Assembly: GCF_900046455.1 (NCBI RefSeq)
Contig: NZ_FCOT01000011.1
Location: 434,001-498,000 of the forward strand
DNA from: Cellulomonas timonensis
GTDB taxonomy: Bacteria > Actinomycetota > Actinomycetes > Actinomycetales > Cellulomonadaceae
Length of the DNA: 64,000 nt
Reading direction: 5' to 3'
Shown here: piece by piece, positions 36,182 through 45,552 of the stretch
Layout of the letters: each line of letters starts with the position of its first letter
How positions within the stretch are numbered: position 1 is the stretch's first letter
Position numbers and translations under genes: made by a program
Notes under the pieces: model-generated
Seen by the model: only the letters and a program-made list of their open reading frames with translations
Databases searched by the model: none
Told to the model about the DNA's origin: nothing

Positions 36182-36658
36182 TCAGTCCCCGGAACCTCGC
36201 CGGATTCCCTTCGACGTGATCAGGCGCGCCGCAGGCGGCAGCCGGTCTTCGAGGGCGATCCGAACGAACTGCTCCAGTGAGTGCTCCGGACCGACAGTCA
36301 TCCTCTTCGAGACCTTGAAGTGCGGGAAGGCGGCGAACTGCGGGCTCTGGACAGCAGCAGCGCGCTGATCGACGTCGTAAGTCCACCGTGCTTTGGCGCC
36401 CTGCCGCACGATGACCTCGCCCACGTAAGCGCCCATGCTCAGCCCGAATCGCTCGTCGATGGCGTCCGCCGAGTCCGCCTCCAGCATCGAGTCCACGAGA
36501 AGGTCTGCCGCCTTGATCGACTCGACGGTGAAGTCGAGGACGTCCGGAGCGCCCGATGTCGTAACGAACTCCTCCGCCAGGCGACGCATGACATCGGCCG
36601 TTTCTGCATCACTGGGCATGTCACCGGATTGCTGTCGCTTCCTCCGCCGCCACGTCAT
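36182..36658 (-). CDS. Hypothetical protein
   Basis: A 158-residue protein without a domain I can name. It begins with a basic MTWRRRKRQQ and continues with helical segments (AETADVMRRLAEEFV, VESIKAADLLVDSMLEA) and a mixed region (MGAYVGEVIVRQGAKARWTYD, FPHFKVSKRMTVG). It has no signal peptide or membrane span. ATG 36658 is one choice; ATG 36706 gives 16 more residues. A terminator hairpin follows its stop. Confidence 0.65.
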   Translation of the reverse strand: MTWRRRKRQQSGDMPSDAETADVMRRLAEEFVTTSGAPDVLDFTVESIKAADLLVDSMLEADSADAIDERFGLSMGAYVGEVIVRQGAKARWTYDVDQRAAAVQSPQFAAFPHFKVSKRMTVGPEHSLEQFVRIALEDRLPPAARLITSKGIRRGSGD

Positions 36659-36784
36659 AGCGCCGATGGTGCCAGGCGCAGCGCTGGATGAACACGGCCC
36701 GGTCATGAGGCTCCACCCTCGGCACTTGCCTGCTCGACCGGTGTTCTGTTACGCCGTGCCCGTCTGCTCACCGCCTGAGGCACC

Positions 36785-36898
36785 GGCCACTGGGTGCACA
36801 CCGAGCTGGAGGACATCGTGATCGAGGCGCTGCGGGTGCTCCTGGGCGGGGCCAGCCTGGTTGCCCCTGCTCAAGGCAGAGCGCTGCCGCGCCGATGA
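36785..36898 (+). pseudogene. Stray 3' fragment of an alpha/beta-hydrolase gene
   Basis: Codons from 36785 read GHWVHTELEDIVIEALRVLL, then continue to a stop at 36898. The first 63 bases match 57 of 63 bases at the end of the intact hydrolase gene (47209-47271). The stop of the intact gene is not conserved. No start or catalytic serine precedes it, so this is a remnant. Confidence 0.7.
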
Positions 36899-36904
36899 CA
36901 GGGC

Positions 36905-37975
36905 ATGTCGCCTCGCCGCCTGCCCCAACGTTCGCTCGCCGCCGTCGCGATTGGGCTTCTGGTGGCGACCACCGTGGCCGGCTGCGGCGCTGGGGCGGAC
37001 CCGAACGCGGCCGAGGTCGCTGCCGTGGTCGACGGGAACACGCTGGAGCTGTTGCAGGACGATAAGCCGGTCACCGTCCGCCTGCTGGGGATCGAGGCTC
37101 CGACCGCGAAGGAGTGCCTGAGCGCTGAGTCGGCCTCAGCGCTGGCGGATCTGCTGCCCGTCGGGACCGCGATCCGTCTGGACCGCGGTGACGGTGAGGA
37201 CGTCGTGGCGGTCTACGCGGAGGACGTGCTGGTCAACGCCGAGTTGGCGCGGCTCGGCTTGGCACTCGTCGCGACGGATGCCGCAGGGCCGATCGCCAAC
37301 GAAGTGGCCGAGGCGCAGCAGGAGGCGATCGACGCCGAGGCGGGCCTGTTCGGCACGGAGGCGGAGTGCACGGTGGCCGCGCAGGTCGCCGCACTGGAGG
37401 AGGCCGAGTCCGATGCTGCTGAGGCAGCCGGTGCGCTGGCGGTCGGCATCGGGCTCAAGGAGATCGACCGGCACGGCGCAGCGATCGCCGCGGTGGCGAC
37501 GACCGGCGCCGCGCTGTCGGCGCTGCTCGACGCTGACGCCTCGAAGCAGTACCCGTCGAGCTGGGTCGCTGGATTGCGGGACCGGACGACGACCGTGAAC
37601 GAGCGCCTCATCAGCACCACCACCGGCGTCCAGCAGGTGCGCGCCGCGGAAGGGCAGCGGATCGAGGCAGAGCGGGTCGAGGCAGAACGCGTCGCGGCAG
37701 AGGCTGCCCGCGCCGCCCAGGAGGCCGCGGAGGCCGAGGCCGCACGCGTGGCCAAGGAAGCCGCAGCGGCTGAGGCCGCTCGGGCGGCGGCCGCCAAGAA
37801 GCCCACGACCAGCCAGGCGCCGGCCCCCGCCCCCGCCCCCGCCACGGGCGGTGGCGCGACCTTCTACCAGAACTGCGATGCCGTCCGAGCGGCCGGAGCC
37901 GCCCCGATCTTGGTGGGCCAGCCCGGCTATAGCAAGAAGCTGGACCGCGACGGCGACGGGATCGGCTGCGAGTGA
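36905..37975 (+). CDS. Lipoprotein with TNase-like domain and excalibur calcium-binding motif
   Basis: A 356-residue surface lipoprotein: signal with lipobox and Cys27 (VAGC), then a thermonuclease-like domain at about 38-160 (VVDGNTLEL, VRLLGIEAP). The usual D-Y-G-R segment with the second catalytic Arg is replaced by DGEDVVAVYAED, so nuclease activity is doubtful. Residues about 250-300 form an Ala/Glu coiled region, followed by a PAPAPAPA linker. The end, YQNCDAVRAAGAAPI and DRDGDGIGCE, is a complete excalibur domain. Confidence 0.85.
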   Translation: MSPRRLPQRSLAAVAIGLLVATTVAGCGAGADPNAAEVAAVVDGNTLELLQDDKPVTVRLLGIEAPTAKECLSAESASALADLLPVGTAIRLDRGDGEDVVAVYAEDVLVNAELARLGLALVATDAAGPIANEVAEAQQEAIDAEAGLFGTEAECTVAAQVAALEEAESDAAEAAGALAVGIGLKEIDRHGAAIAAVATTGAALSALLDADASKQYPSSWVAGLRDRTTTVNERLISTTTGVQQVRAAEGQRIEAERVEAERVAAEAARAAQEAAEAEAARVAKEAAAAEAARAAAAKKPTTSQAPAPAPAPATGGGATFYQNCDAVRAAGAAPILVGQPGYSKKLDRDGDGIGCE

Positions 37976-38037
37976 CAGCCCGTTGACTCGGTCAGGCGCG
38001 CACGCTCCGGGCTAGCTGATGCCGTAACGGCACGCGG

Positions 38038-38517
38038 TCAAGACGCTGCGTCGCCCCAGGGCCCGAACGCCCAGCCGGTGTCGTCGGTCCTGATGCTCGG
38101 CCCTGAGAAGCTCGCGCCGATCTCTCCTTCGTCGTTCAGGAGCTCGACGGCGAGTTCTCCCGTCGCTCCGGGCTCCACGGTCACGGAGAAGGCGAATTGC
38201 GTCCCCGGTCCGTCGAGGGTCTCCGGTTCGACGGTGATCTGCGGCGTGGTGCCGGTGATCCGGACGGCGCCTCCCGAGATCCGCATGCACAGGGTGATCG
38301 GCGCGGCTGTGTCGAAGGTGTGGTGCGACTCCGTGTAGTCGAAGCCGGCGCCGAGACCGAGGCCGCCCTCGCCCGGGTCGCGGGTGTGGTTGCACGCCGG
38401 TGACGCGCTGGTGGAAGGCGTGTCCGGCGAGTCGGCTGGCGTGTCGCCCGCCTCGCATCCGGCGGTCACCAGGACGACGGCTGCGAGGGCGACGAGCAGA
38501 CGGGCCCGATGTGGCAT
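38038..38517 (-). CDS. Hypothetical lipoprotein
   Basis: A 159-residue secreted protein with signal LLVALAAVVLVTAGC (Cys21). The mature part begins with a Ser/Thr/Pro/Asp linker and then forms beta-rich sequence (ITLCMRISGGAVRITGTTPQITVEPETL, TVEPGATGELAVELL). No enzyme motif is seen. ATG 38517 gives the clean signal peptide. It converges with the TNase-like lipoprotein gene. Confidence 0.7.
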   Translation of the reverse strand: MPHRARLLVALAAVVLVTAGCEAGDTPADSPDTPSTSASPACNHTRDPGEGGLGLGAGFDYTESHHTFDTAAPITLCMRISGGAVRITGTTPQITVEPETLDGPGTQFAFSVTVEPGATGELAVELLNDEGEIGASFSGPSIRTDDTGWAFGPWGDAAS

Positions 38518-38705
38518 GAGGCCACGATGGCAGAGGTTCGCGCCTCCAGCCGCGGCCGTCCCCGCATTCATCCGCATGGCCGTCGGGGGCTGTGAAGTCA
38601 GATCTGCGGCCTATCGGGTGAAGTCAGACCATGTCCGGCACTCCGGACGGGTGACGGCCCTAGGTTCGTCTCGCCCAGCGGGCCTGACCTCGGAGGACGA
38701 ACCAC

Positions 38706-41700
38706 ATGGCACTGTCCCGTCGCACTCACCGTGTCGTCGTCGCGTTGACGATCGCCTCCGCCTTGCTCGTGGGATCTGCGCAGGTGACTGCGGCTTCGCC
38801 GGCATCCGGGCAGCAGGCCACGGCCGCGTCACCCGAGGCCCAGCAGGAGGCGCCGCCGGTCGAGGTCGAGGGCGCCGAGCCGCTCCGAGATGACGACGAC
38901 GCGCTGGAGATCTCCTCCGCCTATCGCGGCGGCGACGCAGTGTTCACGCTGGCCGGCCCGCCGGACACGGAGTTCGACGTGGCGTTCATGGGCCAGGGTG
39001 ACGTCGAGCCCGGACGGGCGGAGACGGCAGTCGTCACCGACGCGCACGGTGTGGCCGAGGTCGTCGTCCCCCTCACCGTCGGTGGGCAAGGCGCCGGGGC
39101 GGTCTCCGCGACGGCCTCGCGCGACATCGGGGACGTGACGGCCTCGCGCTCGTCGTCGCTGTGGCTTGAGCCAACAGCCGACGGGTCCGTGGCCACCGGG
39201 GAGTCTTCGATCGCCGCCCAGGCCAGCGCGATCGTGCTCGACAACGACACGGCCGCATCTCGTGAAGCGGCGCTGGAGGAGTTGTTCGTGGCGCCGGCCG
39301 ACGCGGTCACCCAGACAGTGTCGAGGTCGCGGAGTGCCGACGGGGTGCTGAGGGGCCACGCACGCTGGACCGATTGGGACGGCGACACGCATCCCGCTCG
39401 GCACATCACGGTCGAGCTGCGGCTCGGCTTTGAGATGGCCACTGTGTCCACCGACGACAACGGCTACTACGAGTTCCAGGTGGGCCCCTCGCTCGCCGAG
39501 CTCGGGCAGCTGTGGTTTGTGGCGGCGAGCGAAGCCGGTCAGGTCGGCGTCGACCCCGGCATCTTCTTCGGCTTCCGGAACTACGTCCAGTCGGTCACCT
39601 TCGAGGGTGCGATCGGCGCGGGAACCACCAAGACGGTTGACATCACCATCGGGCACAACGGCGTCGCGCAGACGGCCTTCGCCATCCACGACGCGCTGTG
39701 GAGCGCCTATCTCTATGGCGAGCAGGCCGGGGGTGGGGTTCCGAAGGTGAAGGTGGCCTACCCGGACGGCGGCGACACCGGGGCCTTCGCCAACGCGGAC
39801 GGGCTGCACATCGGGGAATGGGAGTGGAGTGCCTGGGACGTCATCGCCCACGAGTACGGGCACTGGTTCGACCGGCACCGCAGCCTGACCGCGAGGCCGG
39901 GCGGCACACACTGCTTCGGCGACAACCTCGCCACGGCTGTGTGCGGCGACCCCGGCCGGGGCAAGGACGTGGGCGGCAAACTGGCGTGGTCCGAGGGGTT
40001 CGGGGATTACTACTCGATCAGCGCCGGGCAGTACGCGGCGCACCCCCCCATCAAGGGGGTCGGAGACGGCTATTACGACGACCTGGTCCGGACCTCGACC
40101 GGTGGGGTCATCAGCCCCAACGACCCCAGCTTCTCGGTGGCGATGAACGGCAGGGCGAGTGGGCAGGGGGAGGACAACGAGGTCGTGGTGGCTGCGGTCC
40201 TGTTCAACCTCCAGCGCGACGGCCACTCCGGCTTCAAGTACAACGACGGCACTGCTCTCGGTCCGCTGCAGATGACTCGGCTGCTCGAGGACGCCGACGC
40301 GGACCGGCTCAGCGACTTCCTGGCGTATGTGCGTCCCGCGACGGGCGCGGCCCGGATCACACAAAGCCAGGTGGCTGATCTGGGGTGCCTCCTCGCGTCG
40401 GCTCAGGTCGCGCCGTACGCGAGTGCGGGGGGCCAGACGAACTCCTACGAGGTGACGGTCCCTGCCGCCGACGTGTCCAGCCCGCCGACGGTCTCGTGGT
40501 CGCGCGGCAACGGGGGCAACTTCGAGAACGACCGGTTCGTGGTGGAGGTGTCCGACGGGCCGTCAGCCAAGCCGTTCTTCACATCCGCGGCAGTGTCGGG
40601 CACCTCCTGGAAGCCGACCGGCAAGCAGTGGACTGAGATCGCCGTCGGCCACGGCAATATCGTCTACATCCGGGTCACCGGCACACAGTCGGACAGCCCC
40701 ACGACGGGCCCGTTCTGGGGATGCGCGACGCCTTACACCTTCGACACCGGGGCGCTCGTGACTTCGGGCAGCTGCGCGCAGACAACCCTCCCGCCCAACG
40801 ATGACAGCTCGACGGGCGCGGTGGACCTGCCGTTCGACGTGAACTACTTCGGGACGACGTACACGTACCTCTACGTGAACAACAACGGGAACGTGACGTT
40901 CCGCAACTCGCTGGGCACCTACACGCCCTTCAGGATCACGGCGGACACTCCGCCGATCATCGCGCCGTTCCTCGCCGACATCGACACGCGTGGCGCCGGC
41001 TCGGCCCCGGTGACGTACAGCTACGGGACGACGACGTTCAACGGCCGGCAGGCGTTCTGCGTGAACTGGATCAACGTGGGCTACTACTCCGGGCACTACG
41101 ACAAGCTCGCGTCGGCGCAGCTGCTCCTCGTCGACCGAGCCGACCGCGGCGCGGGCGACTTCGACATCGTCTTCAACTACGGCAGCGTCCAGTGGGAGAC
41201 AGGCGACGCCTCGGGCGGGTCCGGCGGCTTCGGCGGCACCCCTGTCGCCGCGGGCTTCTCGGCGGGCACGGGTGACGCGAACGCCTTCTTCCAGCTTCCC
41301 GGCTCGCTGCAGACCCGGGCGCTGGTGGACGGCGGGTCGCACGCGCTGTCGTCCCACTCCAACGTGGGGCTCGCCACGCCCGGGCGCTACGTGTACCCGG
41401 TCATTAACGGCAGCGCGGGCAACTCGTCGACGGGCGTGATCGGCGACGTGACGAATGTGGGGCGCGCTGTCGCTGGCGCGCCGTTGCAGGTCTGCCCGAA
41501 GGATGGCGGCCGGTGCGTGTTCCAGACCCGCACGGGCAGTGACGGCTCGTTCGCGGCCGTCGGCATCCCCGCCGGGGATTACAAGGTGACCGCCTACCCG
41601 CCGGTCGGGGTCAACGGGCGTCCGCGCACGGTCGAGGTGACGGTGCCGGAGAACGAGCAGGTCGAGGCCAACATCGAGCTGTCCACGGTGATCGGCCTGC

Positions 41701-43856
41701 CCCCCGGCGTGTCCATCTCCCCGACCGTGGGCAGCGGTGACATGCCCATGCTGAACTGGCGCCAGGCGACCACCGTGCGCTTCACGGGGTGCCTGGGCGG
41801 CTCGGGGACGTTCGAGGTGCTGGGCGAGGACGGCGTGCCGCCGGTCCGCGCGGCCGGCATCGTGCGCGGAGTGGGCCCGGCGCTCTTCGAGGCCACCATC
41901 CCGCCGCTCTACCCGAACATCGGGGCCGCGCAGGTGCGGATCCACCTCGAGTGCCCGTCGGGCGTCACGCGGGACATCGTGTTCGACGTCTACATCGACC
42001 CGTCGGGCACGGTCGTCAACCAGCTCGGCCAGCCGGTGGAGGGCGCGACGGTGACGCTTGAGCGCAGCGACGAGCCCGACGGGCCGTTCGCGGTGGTGCC
42101 GGACGGCAGCGACCTGATGTCCCCGGCGAACCGTGTGAATCCGATGACCACCGGATCGGACGGCAACTACGGCTGGGACGTGGTGGCCGGGTTCTACCGG
42201 CTGACCGCGCAGAAGGACGGGTGCACGGGCCCGGATGGCGCGCCGGTGACCACGAGCGCCGTGCTCACCATCCCGCCGCCGGTGACGGACCTCGACCTCG
42301 TGATGCTCTGCGAGGTTGTCGGCGACGTCACCGCGCCGGTGGTCACCACCGTTCCCCAGGAGCTCGAGGGCAACACGCGTGGCGGCTGGTCCGGTGACCT
42401 GCCAGGTGTGTCGGTCAGCGACGACACGGACCCGGCATCGGCCGTGTCCCTCGTCTCGGACGCGCCGGAGGTGCTGCCGCTCGGCAGCACGACGGTGACC
42501 TGGACGGCGACGGATGTGGCCGGCAACTCGGCCACGGCCACCCAGGAGGTCACCGTCGTCGACACGACCGCGCCGATCCTGACTTGCCCCGACGACCTGA
42601 GCGCGCTGTACGTCGCAGCGCCCGTGCTGGGCGCCGCGACAGCCGAGGACGTCGTGGACGCGGTCAGCGAGATCCTCTCGGATGCCCCGCCGGCCTTCGG
42701 ACTGGGGACGACCGCCGTCACGTGGACAGCGACCGACGCCTCAGGCAACCGGGCCACCTGCACCCAGCAGGTGACCCTGCGCCTGGCGATCAGCTCGTCG
42801 CTCGCGACCGGGGACTCCCACTCGCTCTCCCTGCTCGACGACGGCACCGTGCGGGCTTGGGGTGGCGGGGGCAACGGTCAGCTCGGCACCGGATCGACGA
42901 CGTCGTCGTCCACGCCGGTCACGGTCCCAGGGCTGGCCGACGTGAGGGCCGTTGCCGCCGGCGGCATGTTCTCTCTCGCGCTGCGCGCCGACGGCTCCGT
43001 GTGGGCATGGGGTGACAACTCCCAAGGCCAGCTCGGCGACGGCACCACCACGGGCCGGACGACGCCGAAGGAGGTCGCGGGCCTGCCGCCCGTGGCGTCG
43101 ATCGCCGCGGGCCGGTTCCACGCGCTCGCCGTGGGGATCGACGGCTCGGTGTGGGCCTGGGGCGACAACACCTTCGGCCAGGTCGGCCAGAGCCCGTCCG
43201 CGCGGGTCGCGAGCCCCGTGCTGGTGGCCGAGACCGGCGCCGTGACCTCGGTCGCGGGTGGCCTGTACCACTCGCTGGCGCTCCGGTCCGACGGCACAGT
43301 GCTGACGTGGGGCGCCGGCTACGCCGGGCAGCTCGGCGACGGCACGAACGTGAACAACCGACCTGCCGCGGGGCTCGTCCCTGGCCTCTCCGGGGTGGCG
43401 TACGTGGCCGCCGGCGGGGCCCACAGCCTGGCGATCACCGAGTCCGGCGACGTCTTCGGCTGGGGTGAGAACTACGCCGGGCAGCTCGGGGACGGCACGA
43501 CCACCCAGCGGCACGCACCGGTCAGGGTCGTCGGTCTCGACGCGGCAGCAGCGGCCGCCGCAGGCTCGGACTTCTCGGCGGTGGTCCTGCGGGACGGCAC
43601 GGTCTGGACGTTCGGCAGCAACAGCCGCGGCCAGCTCGGTGACGGCACGAACGCCAACAGCGCACTCCCGGTGAGCGCCGGGCTCAGCGGGGTCGGCGCC
43701 GTGGCCGTGGGAGCGATGCACGCGCTCGCGCTCACCGACGGGTCCCTGCACTCCTGGGGTGAGAACAGCAGCGGCCAGCTGGGTGACGGCAGCCTGACGG
43801 GCCGCCTCACCGCGGTTCCCGTGCCCGGGATCACGACGGCCGCCTCGCCGGGCTGA
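38706..43856 (+). CDS. Secreted metallopeptidase-like protein with NIDO, CnaB-type, HYR and RCC1 repeat domains
   Basis: A 1716-residue exported protein. A signal peptide (ALTIASALLVGSAQVTAASP) is followed by an N-terminal beta domain and a zinc-peptidase-like region: HEYGH at about 381-385 and EGFGDY near 430, the gluzincin pattern. A nidogen-like NIDO domain covers about 708-870. CnaB/carboxypeptidase-regulatory modules lie near 910-960 and 1100-1180, two HYR-like modules at about 1200-1365 (TTVTWTATDVAGNSATATQ), and seven RCC1 repeats (W-G-x-N-x-x-G-Q-L-G-D-G) fill about 1365-1705. No LPxTG anchor; probably released. Confidence 0.88.
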   Translation: MALSRRTHRVVVALTIASALLVGSAQVTAASPASGQQATAASPEAQQEAPPVEVEGAEPLRDDDDALEISSAYRGGDAVFTLAGPPDTEFDVAFMGQGDVEPGRAETAVVTDAHGVAEVVVPLTVGGQGAGAVSATASRDIGDVTASRSSSLWLEPTADGSVATGESSIAAQASAIVLDNDTAASREAALEELFVAPADAVTQTVSRSRSADGVLRGHARWTDWDGDTHPARHITVELRLGFEMATVSTDDNGYYEFQVGPSLAELGQLWFVAASEAGQVGVDPGIFFGFRNYVQSVTFEGAIGAGTTKTVDITIGHNGVAQTAFAIHDALWSAYLYGEQAGGGVPKVKVAYPDGGDTGAFANADGLHIGEWEWSAWDVIAHEYGHWFDRHRSLTARPGGTHCFGDNLATAVCGDPGRGKDVGGKLAWSEGFGDYYSISAGQYAAHPPIKGVGDGYYDDLVRTSTGGVISPNDPSFSVAMNGRASGQGEDNEVVVAAVLFNLQRDGHSGFKYNDGTALGPLQMTRLLEDADADRLSDFLAYVRPATGAARITQSQVADLGCLLASAQVAPYASAGGQTNSYEVTVPAADVSSPPTVSWSRGNGGNFENDRFVVEVSDGPSAKPFFTSAAVSGTSWKPTGKQWTEIAVGHGNIVYIRVTGTQSDSPTTGPFWGCATPYTFDTGALVTSGSCAQTTLPPNDDSSTGAVDLPFDVNYFGTTYTYLYVNNNGNVTFRNSLGTYTPFRITADTPPIIAPFLADIDTRGAGSAPVTYSYGTTTFNGRQAFCVNWINVGYYSGHYDKLASAQLLLVDRADRGAGDFDIVFNYGSVQWETGDASGGSGGFGGTPVAAGFSAGTGDANAFFQLPGSLQTRALVDGGSHALSSHSNVGLATPGRYVYPVINGSAGNSSTGVIGDVTNVGRAVAGAPLQVCPKDGGRCVFQTRTGSDGSFAAVGIPAGDYKVTAYPPVGVNGRPRTVEVTVPENEQVEANIELSTVIGLPPGVSISPTVGSGDMPMLNWRQATTVRFTGCLGGSGTFEVLGEDGVPPVRAAGIVRGVGPALFEATIPPLYPNIGAAQVRIHLECPSGVTRDIVFDVYIDPSGTVVNQLGQPVEGATVTLERSDEPDGPFAVVPDGSDLMSPANRVNPMTTGSDGNYGWDVVAGFYRLTAQKDGCTGPDGAPVTTSAVLTIPPPVTDLDLVMLCEVVGDVTAPVVTTVPQELEGNTRGGWSGDLPGVSVSDDTDPASAVSLVSDAPEVLPLGSTTVTWTATDVAGNSATATQEVTVVDTTAPILTCPDDLSALYVAAPVLGAATAEDVVDAVSEILSDAPPAFGLGTTAVTWTATDASGNRATCTQQVTLRLAISSSLATGDSHSLSLLDDGTVRAWGGGGNGQLGTGSTTSSSTPVTVPGLADVRAVAAGGMFSLALRADGSVWAWGDNSQGQLGDGTTTGRTTPKEVAGLPPVASIAAGRFHALAVGIDGSVWAWGDNTFGQVGQSPSARVASPVLVAETGAVTSVAGGLYHSLALRSDGTVLTWGAGYAGQLGDGTNVNNRPAAGLVPGLSGVAYVAAGGAHSLAITESGDVFGWGENYAGQLGDGTTTQRHAPVRVVGLDAAAAAAAGSDFSAVVLRDGTVWTFGSNSRGQLGDGTNANSALPVSAGLSGVGAVAVGAMHALALTDGSLHSWGENSSGQLGDGSLTGRLTAVPVPGITTAASPG

Positions 43857-43873
43857 CGTCGCAGCGGGGCAGG

Positions 43874-43905
43874 AGGGGAGACGGCATGTGCGGGCCGTCG
43901 CCCCT
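43874..43905. terminator. Hairpin between convergent genes
   Basis: AGGGGAGACGGC and GCCGTCGCCCCT form a 12-bp stem with one mismatch and an eight-base loop. It lies between the stops of the RCC1 protein gene and the diacylglycerol kinase gene and may serve both. Confidence 0.6.
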
Positions 43906-43912
43906 GGGAGGC

Positions 43913-44821
43913 TCAGTCTTGTTCGGCGGGCAGCTGCACCGGGAGCGCGCCGGGCCGGACTCGGCAGGTGAGCACCCGGTGCTCACCGAGGGCGTCGCCG
44001 TCGAGCTGCACCGCGGTGGGGTGGCGCGCGGACACCCGGACGTCCGTCGTCTGACGCCGTTCGAGGTGCGCGTGGCTCCGGCCGGATGAGAAGACCGTCG
44101 CGATGGTGCGGATCCAGCCGGCGAGTCCCCGCGGGGCGACGACCGCGACGTCGAGCAGTCCGTCGTCGAGGCTGGCCTCTGGCAGGAGCTCGACTCCGCC
44201 CTGCAGGCGGCCGCTGTTCCCGATGACGACGGCACGGACTGTGCGGGTCATCGCCTGGCCGCCACGGGTCTGCACGTTGGCGGTGAAGCCGCCGCGCACC
44301 GCCGCCCGCGCGCCTGACACCAGGTAGGCGGGCCACCCGACGGCGCCCTTGAGCCGCTCGTCCGCGTGGGCCATCGCCTCGGCGTCGAGCCCCATGCCCG
44401 CCATGACGAGGAACACCAGCTCCTCATCTGCCCCGTCGACGCGCAGCCCTCCGACGTCGAGCCGGTGGGTGCGGCCGTCCAGCGCGATGCCGAGCGCGTC
44501 CTCGAGGCTGGTGAGGGGCAGGTCCAGCGCGCGGGCGAGCAGGTTGCCGGTGCCGGCCGGCAGCAGCCCGAGCGGGACGTCGCCGCCTGCCAGCACGTCG
44601 CCGACGGCGCGCACGGTGCCGTCGCCGCCGATCGCGCACACCAGGTCCGCGCCTTGCTCGAGTGCCTCGCGTGTCTGCCCGCAGCCCGGGTCCTCCGCGG
44701 TCGTTTCGAACCACAGTGCGGGCTCCAGCCCGTGGTCCGCCAACACGCCGTCGACGACGCGCCGAGTCGACTCCGGGTCGTCGAGCTTCGCGGGGTTCGC
44801 GACGACGGCGACCCGGGTCAT
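43913..44821 (-). CDS. Diacylglycerol kinase family lipid kinase
   Basis: A 302-residue DAGK-catalytic-domain protein. The nucleotide motif is CAIGGDGTVRAVGDVL near residue 67 and LLPAGTGNLLARALDL follows; VQLDGDALG near residue 280 is the conserved end motif. It likely phosphorylates diacylglycerol or a related lipid at the membrane. ATG 44821 overlaps the upstream PAP2 gene's stop by four bases. It is the last gene of a three-gene unit with two PAP2 phosphatases. Confidence 0.88.
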   Translation of the reverse strand: MTRVAVVANPAKLDDPESTRRVVDGVLADHGLEPALWFETTAEDPGCGQTREALEQGADLVCAIGGDGTVRAVGDVLAGGDVPLGLLPAGTGNLLARALDLPLTSLEDALGIALDGRTHRLDVGGLRVDGADEELVFLVMAGMGLDAEAMAHADERLKGAVGWPAYLVSGARAAVRGGFTANVQTRGGQAMTRTVRAVVIGNSGRLQGGVELLPEASLDDGLLDVAVVAPRGLAGWIRTIATVFSSGRSHAHLERRQTTDVRVSARHPTAVQLDGDALGEHRVLTCRVRPGALPVQLPAEQD

Positions 44822-45552
44822 CGGGCGCGCTCGACGGCGCGCACAGCGGTGGCGTCGTCTGCCGGGCGCTGCGACCTGCGCAGGTAGTTCCAGGCCAGCA
44901 CCGCGCACACCAGCCCGTTGAGCACGCCGACGATGACGTCGCTCACGTGGTGCATCCCGCGGTAGAGACGGGAGTAGACGACGAGCATCGGCAGCACGAG
45001 CAGGATCACCGTCACGCTGACGCGCAGCCAGGTGCGTTCCACGCGCTGCGCCATCATCGCGAGCGTGACGTAGAGCGCCGTCGCGGCGCCGGAGTGCCCG
45101 CTCGGGAAGCTCGACGTCGGCGGCGCCACGTCCAGTTGCTCCACCGCTGGCCGTTCCCTGCCGACCACGAGCGCCACCACCAGGAACACTGCGGCCTGCG
45201 TGGCGACGGCGATCGCGGGCACGACGGCGTACCACCACTGCCGGGTGCGCCACCACACGGCGCCGACCGCCACGAGGCAGATCCCGATGACGGTCTCCGT
45301 GGTGCCGATCGGGCTCCAGATGTGCGTGAGCGAGTCGAGCAGGTCGGTGCGCTGGGCCACGAACCACTCGTTGACCGCCACCTCGCGCTCGCCGATCGCC
45401 CTCAGCGGGCCGGTGACCAGCAGCCCGAGCCCGACCACCGCCAGCCACAGCACGACGGCGGGCACACCGACCCGGACCGCGAGGTCGTGCCGCACCTGCC
45501 GGGCTGTCGGTATGGAGGGGTCGCCCGCGTACCTGTCCAGGTCCAGCCTCAT
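44818..45552 (-). CDS. PAP2-family membrane phosphatase
   Basis: A 244-residue integral membrane phosphatase with about six helices. The three PAP2 motifs are seen: GRERP, PSGHSGAA and SRLYRGMHHVSD. Such enzymes dephosphorylate phosphatidate, undecaprenyl pyrophosphate or phosphatidylglycerophosphate; the substrate here is open. ATG 45552 overlaps the preceding PAP2 gene's end by four bases (ATGA). Confidence 0.88.
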   Translation of the reverse strand: MRLDLDRYAGDPSIPTARQVRHDLAVRVGVPAVVLWLAVVGLGLLVTGPLRAIGEREVAVNEWFVAQRTDLLDSLTHIWSPIGTTETVIGICLVAVGAVWWRTRQWWYAVVPAIAVATQAAVFLVVALVVGRERPAVEQLDVAPPTSSFPSGHSGAATALYVTLAMMAQRVERTWLRVSVTVILLVLPMLVVYSRLYRGMHHVSDVIVGVLNGLVCAVLAWNYLRRSQRPADDATAVRAVERAR

